This document shows positions 7,702 through 8,008 of a stretch of 8,008 nucleotides of DNA, piece by piece; positions within the stretch are counted from its first letter, which is position 1, and the number at the start of each line of letters is the position of its first letter. The DNA comes from Pseudomonadota bacterium (lineage in GTDB: Bacteria; Myxococcota; Polyangia; Polyangiales; Polyangiaceae). The translations under genes were made by a program, and so were the position numbers. A model generated the notes under the pieces. The model made no database searches. It was not told the origin of the DNA and saw nothing but the letters and a program-made list of their open reading frames with translations. The stretch lies in NCBI GenBank assembly GCA_023419055.1, contig JAEZYO010000758.1:1-8008 (forward strand), in the 5' to 3' direction.

Positions 7702-8008
7702 ATGGGCCAAGACGGCACTCGCAGCTCGTTCCCGGCGTCGCTCTTCGAGATCGACGACTTCGACTCCCATTGGGAAGCGGAGCGGGACGGCGAGCGCCCT
7801 CGCTCGTCTCGCCGCGACGCGGGGGCGAGCCGAGAAGCCGAGCCGAGCTCGAAGGTCAAGGCGAGCTACCCGCCTCCACCTCCCGCCGCCGGCGCGGCGG
7901 AGGCGCTCGAGCTCGCGAGCCTGCCTCCGCTCGAGCTCGACCTCGATCTCGACGACCCGCCTTCCGGTGAGTTCGCGGTCGAGCGCGTGCGCGTGAGCGA
8001 GCCCGAGC
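7702..8008 (+). CDS. Unknown acidic, Pro-rich protein, N-terminal part (3' end outside window)
   Basis: ATG at 7702 opens a frame of 102 codons with no stop before the window edge. The product is not recognised. Residues 1-32 contain the acidic patch LFEIDDFDSHWEAE, followed by a basic and Ser-rich stretch (33-55), a run of five prolines (62-66), and a Leu/Glu/Asp-rich segment with LELDLDLDD. All of this looks disordered, as in the long N-terminal leaders of many myxobacterial regulatory or scaffold proteins, so the folded domain is probably beyond the window. It starts 21 nt after the dnaK stop on the same strand and is likely in the same operon, which makes it a candidate client, regulator or third component of the chaperone pair. 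The start lacks a strong ribosome binding site (GAAG, 7 nt upstream). The frame is supported by consistently G/C-ending codons. Confidence 0.7.
   Translation, partial: MGQDGTRSSFPASLFEIDDFDSHWEAERDGERPRSSRRDAGASREAEPSSKVKASYPPPPPAAGAAEALELASLPPLELDLDLDDPPSGEFAVERVRVSEPE

Noticed and set aside
7900..7945. Repeated CTCGAGCTCG units near the right edge
   Set aside because: They encode Leu-Glu-Leu pairs in an acidic coding region. The same short word recurs throughout this genome's Glu/Leu codons and is not a distinct repeat.

Overview
The window is GC-rich DNA with strongly G/C-ending codons, tightly packed genes and many GTG starts. Gene content points to a myxobacterium (Myxococcota, probably a Polyangiales/Sorangium-like lineage): an MglA-type motility GTPase, an ECF-like sigma factor with a non-standard membrane partner, a J-domain/TPR fusion beside an extra DnaK, and proteins rich in Pro, Ala and Glu. 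This taxonomic placement is inferred from gene content and style, not from a marker gene.

Left part, minus strand: an MglA-family small GTPase with a long low-complexity C-terminal tail is cut by the left edge (1-1106). Upstream of it on the same strand lies a rhomboid intramembrane protease with an N-terminal four-cysteine zinc ribbon (1266-2105). The 159-bp spacer between them holds no gene. A divergent control region of roughly 110-220 bp (depending on the start codons) separates the rhomboid from the plus-strand genes.

Middle, plus strand: a three-gene, translationally coupled operon (2219-4157) encodes an ECF-like sigma factor, a single-pass membrane protein that is probably its anti-sigma partner, and a small lipoprotein with helical TPR-like repeats. 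Successive genes overlap by 4 nt (ATGA, then GTGA). This looks like an envelope signalling unit.

Right part, plus strand: after a 73-bp gap with an 8-bp inverted repeat, a second operon encodes a J-domain protein with an N-terminal winged-helix-like region and C-terminal TPRs, then a complete DnaK-family Hsp70 lacking the usual acidic C-terminal tail, then the start of an acidic, Pro-rich protein of unknown function that runs off the right edge. The pairing suggests a dedicated Hsp70/J-protein machine rather than the housekeeping dnaK-dnaJ-grpE set. No GrpE, CIRCE element, tRNA, rRNA, mobile element or CRISPR array was seen.

The most notable points are the specialised J-protein/DnaK pair with an unknown third partner, the tailed MglA GTPase, and the sigma/membrane partner/lipoprotein unit set divergently from a rhomboid protease.
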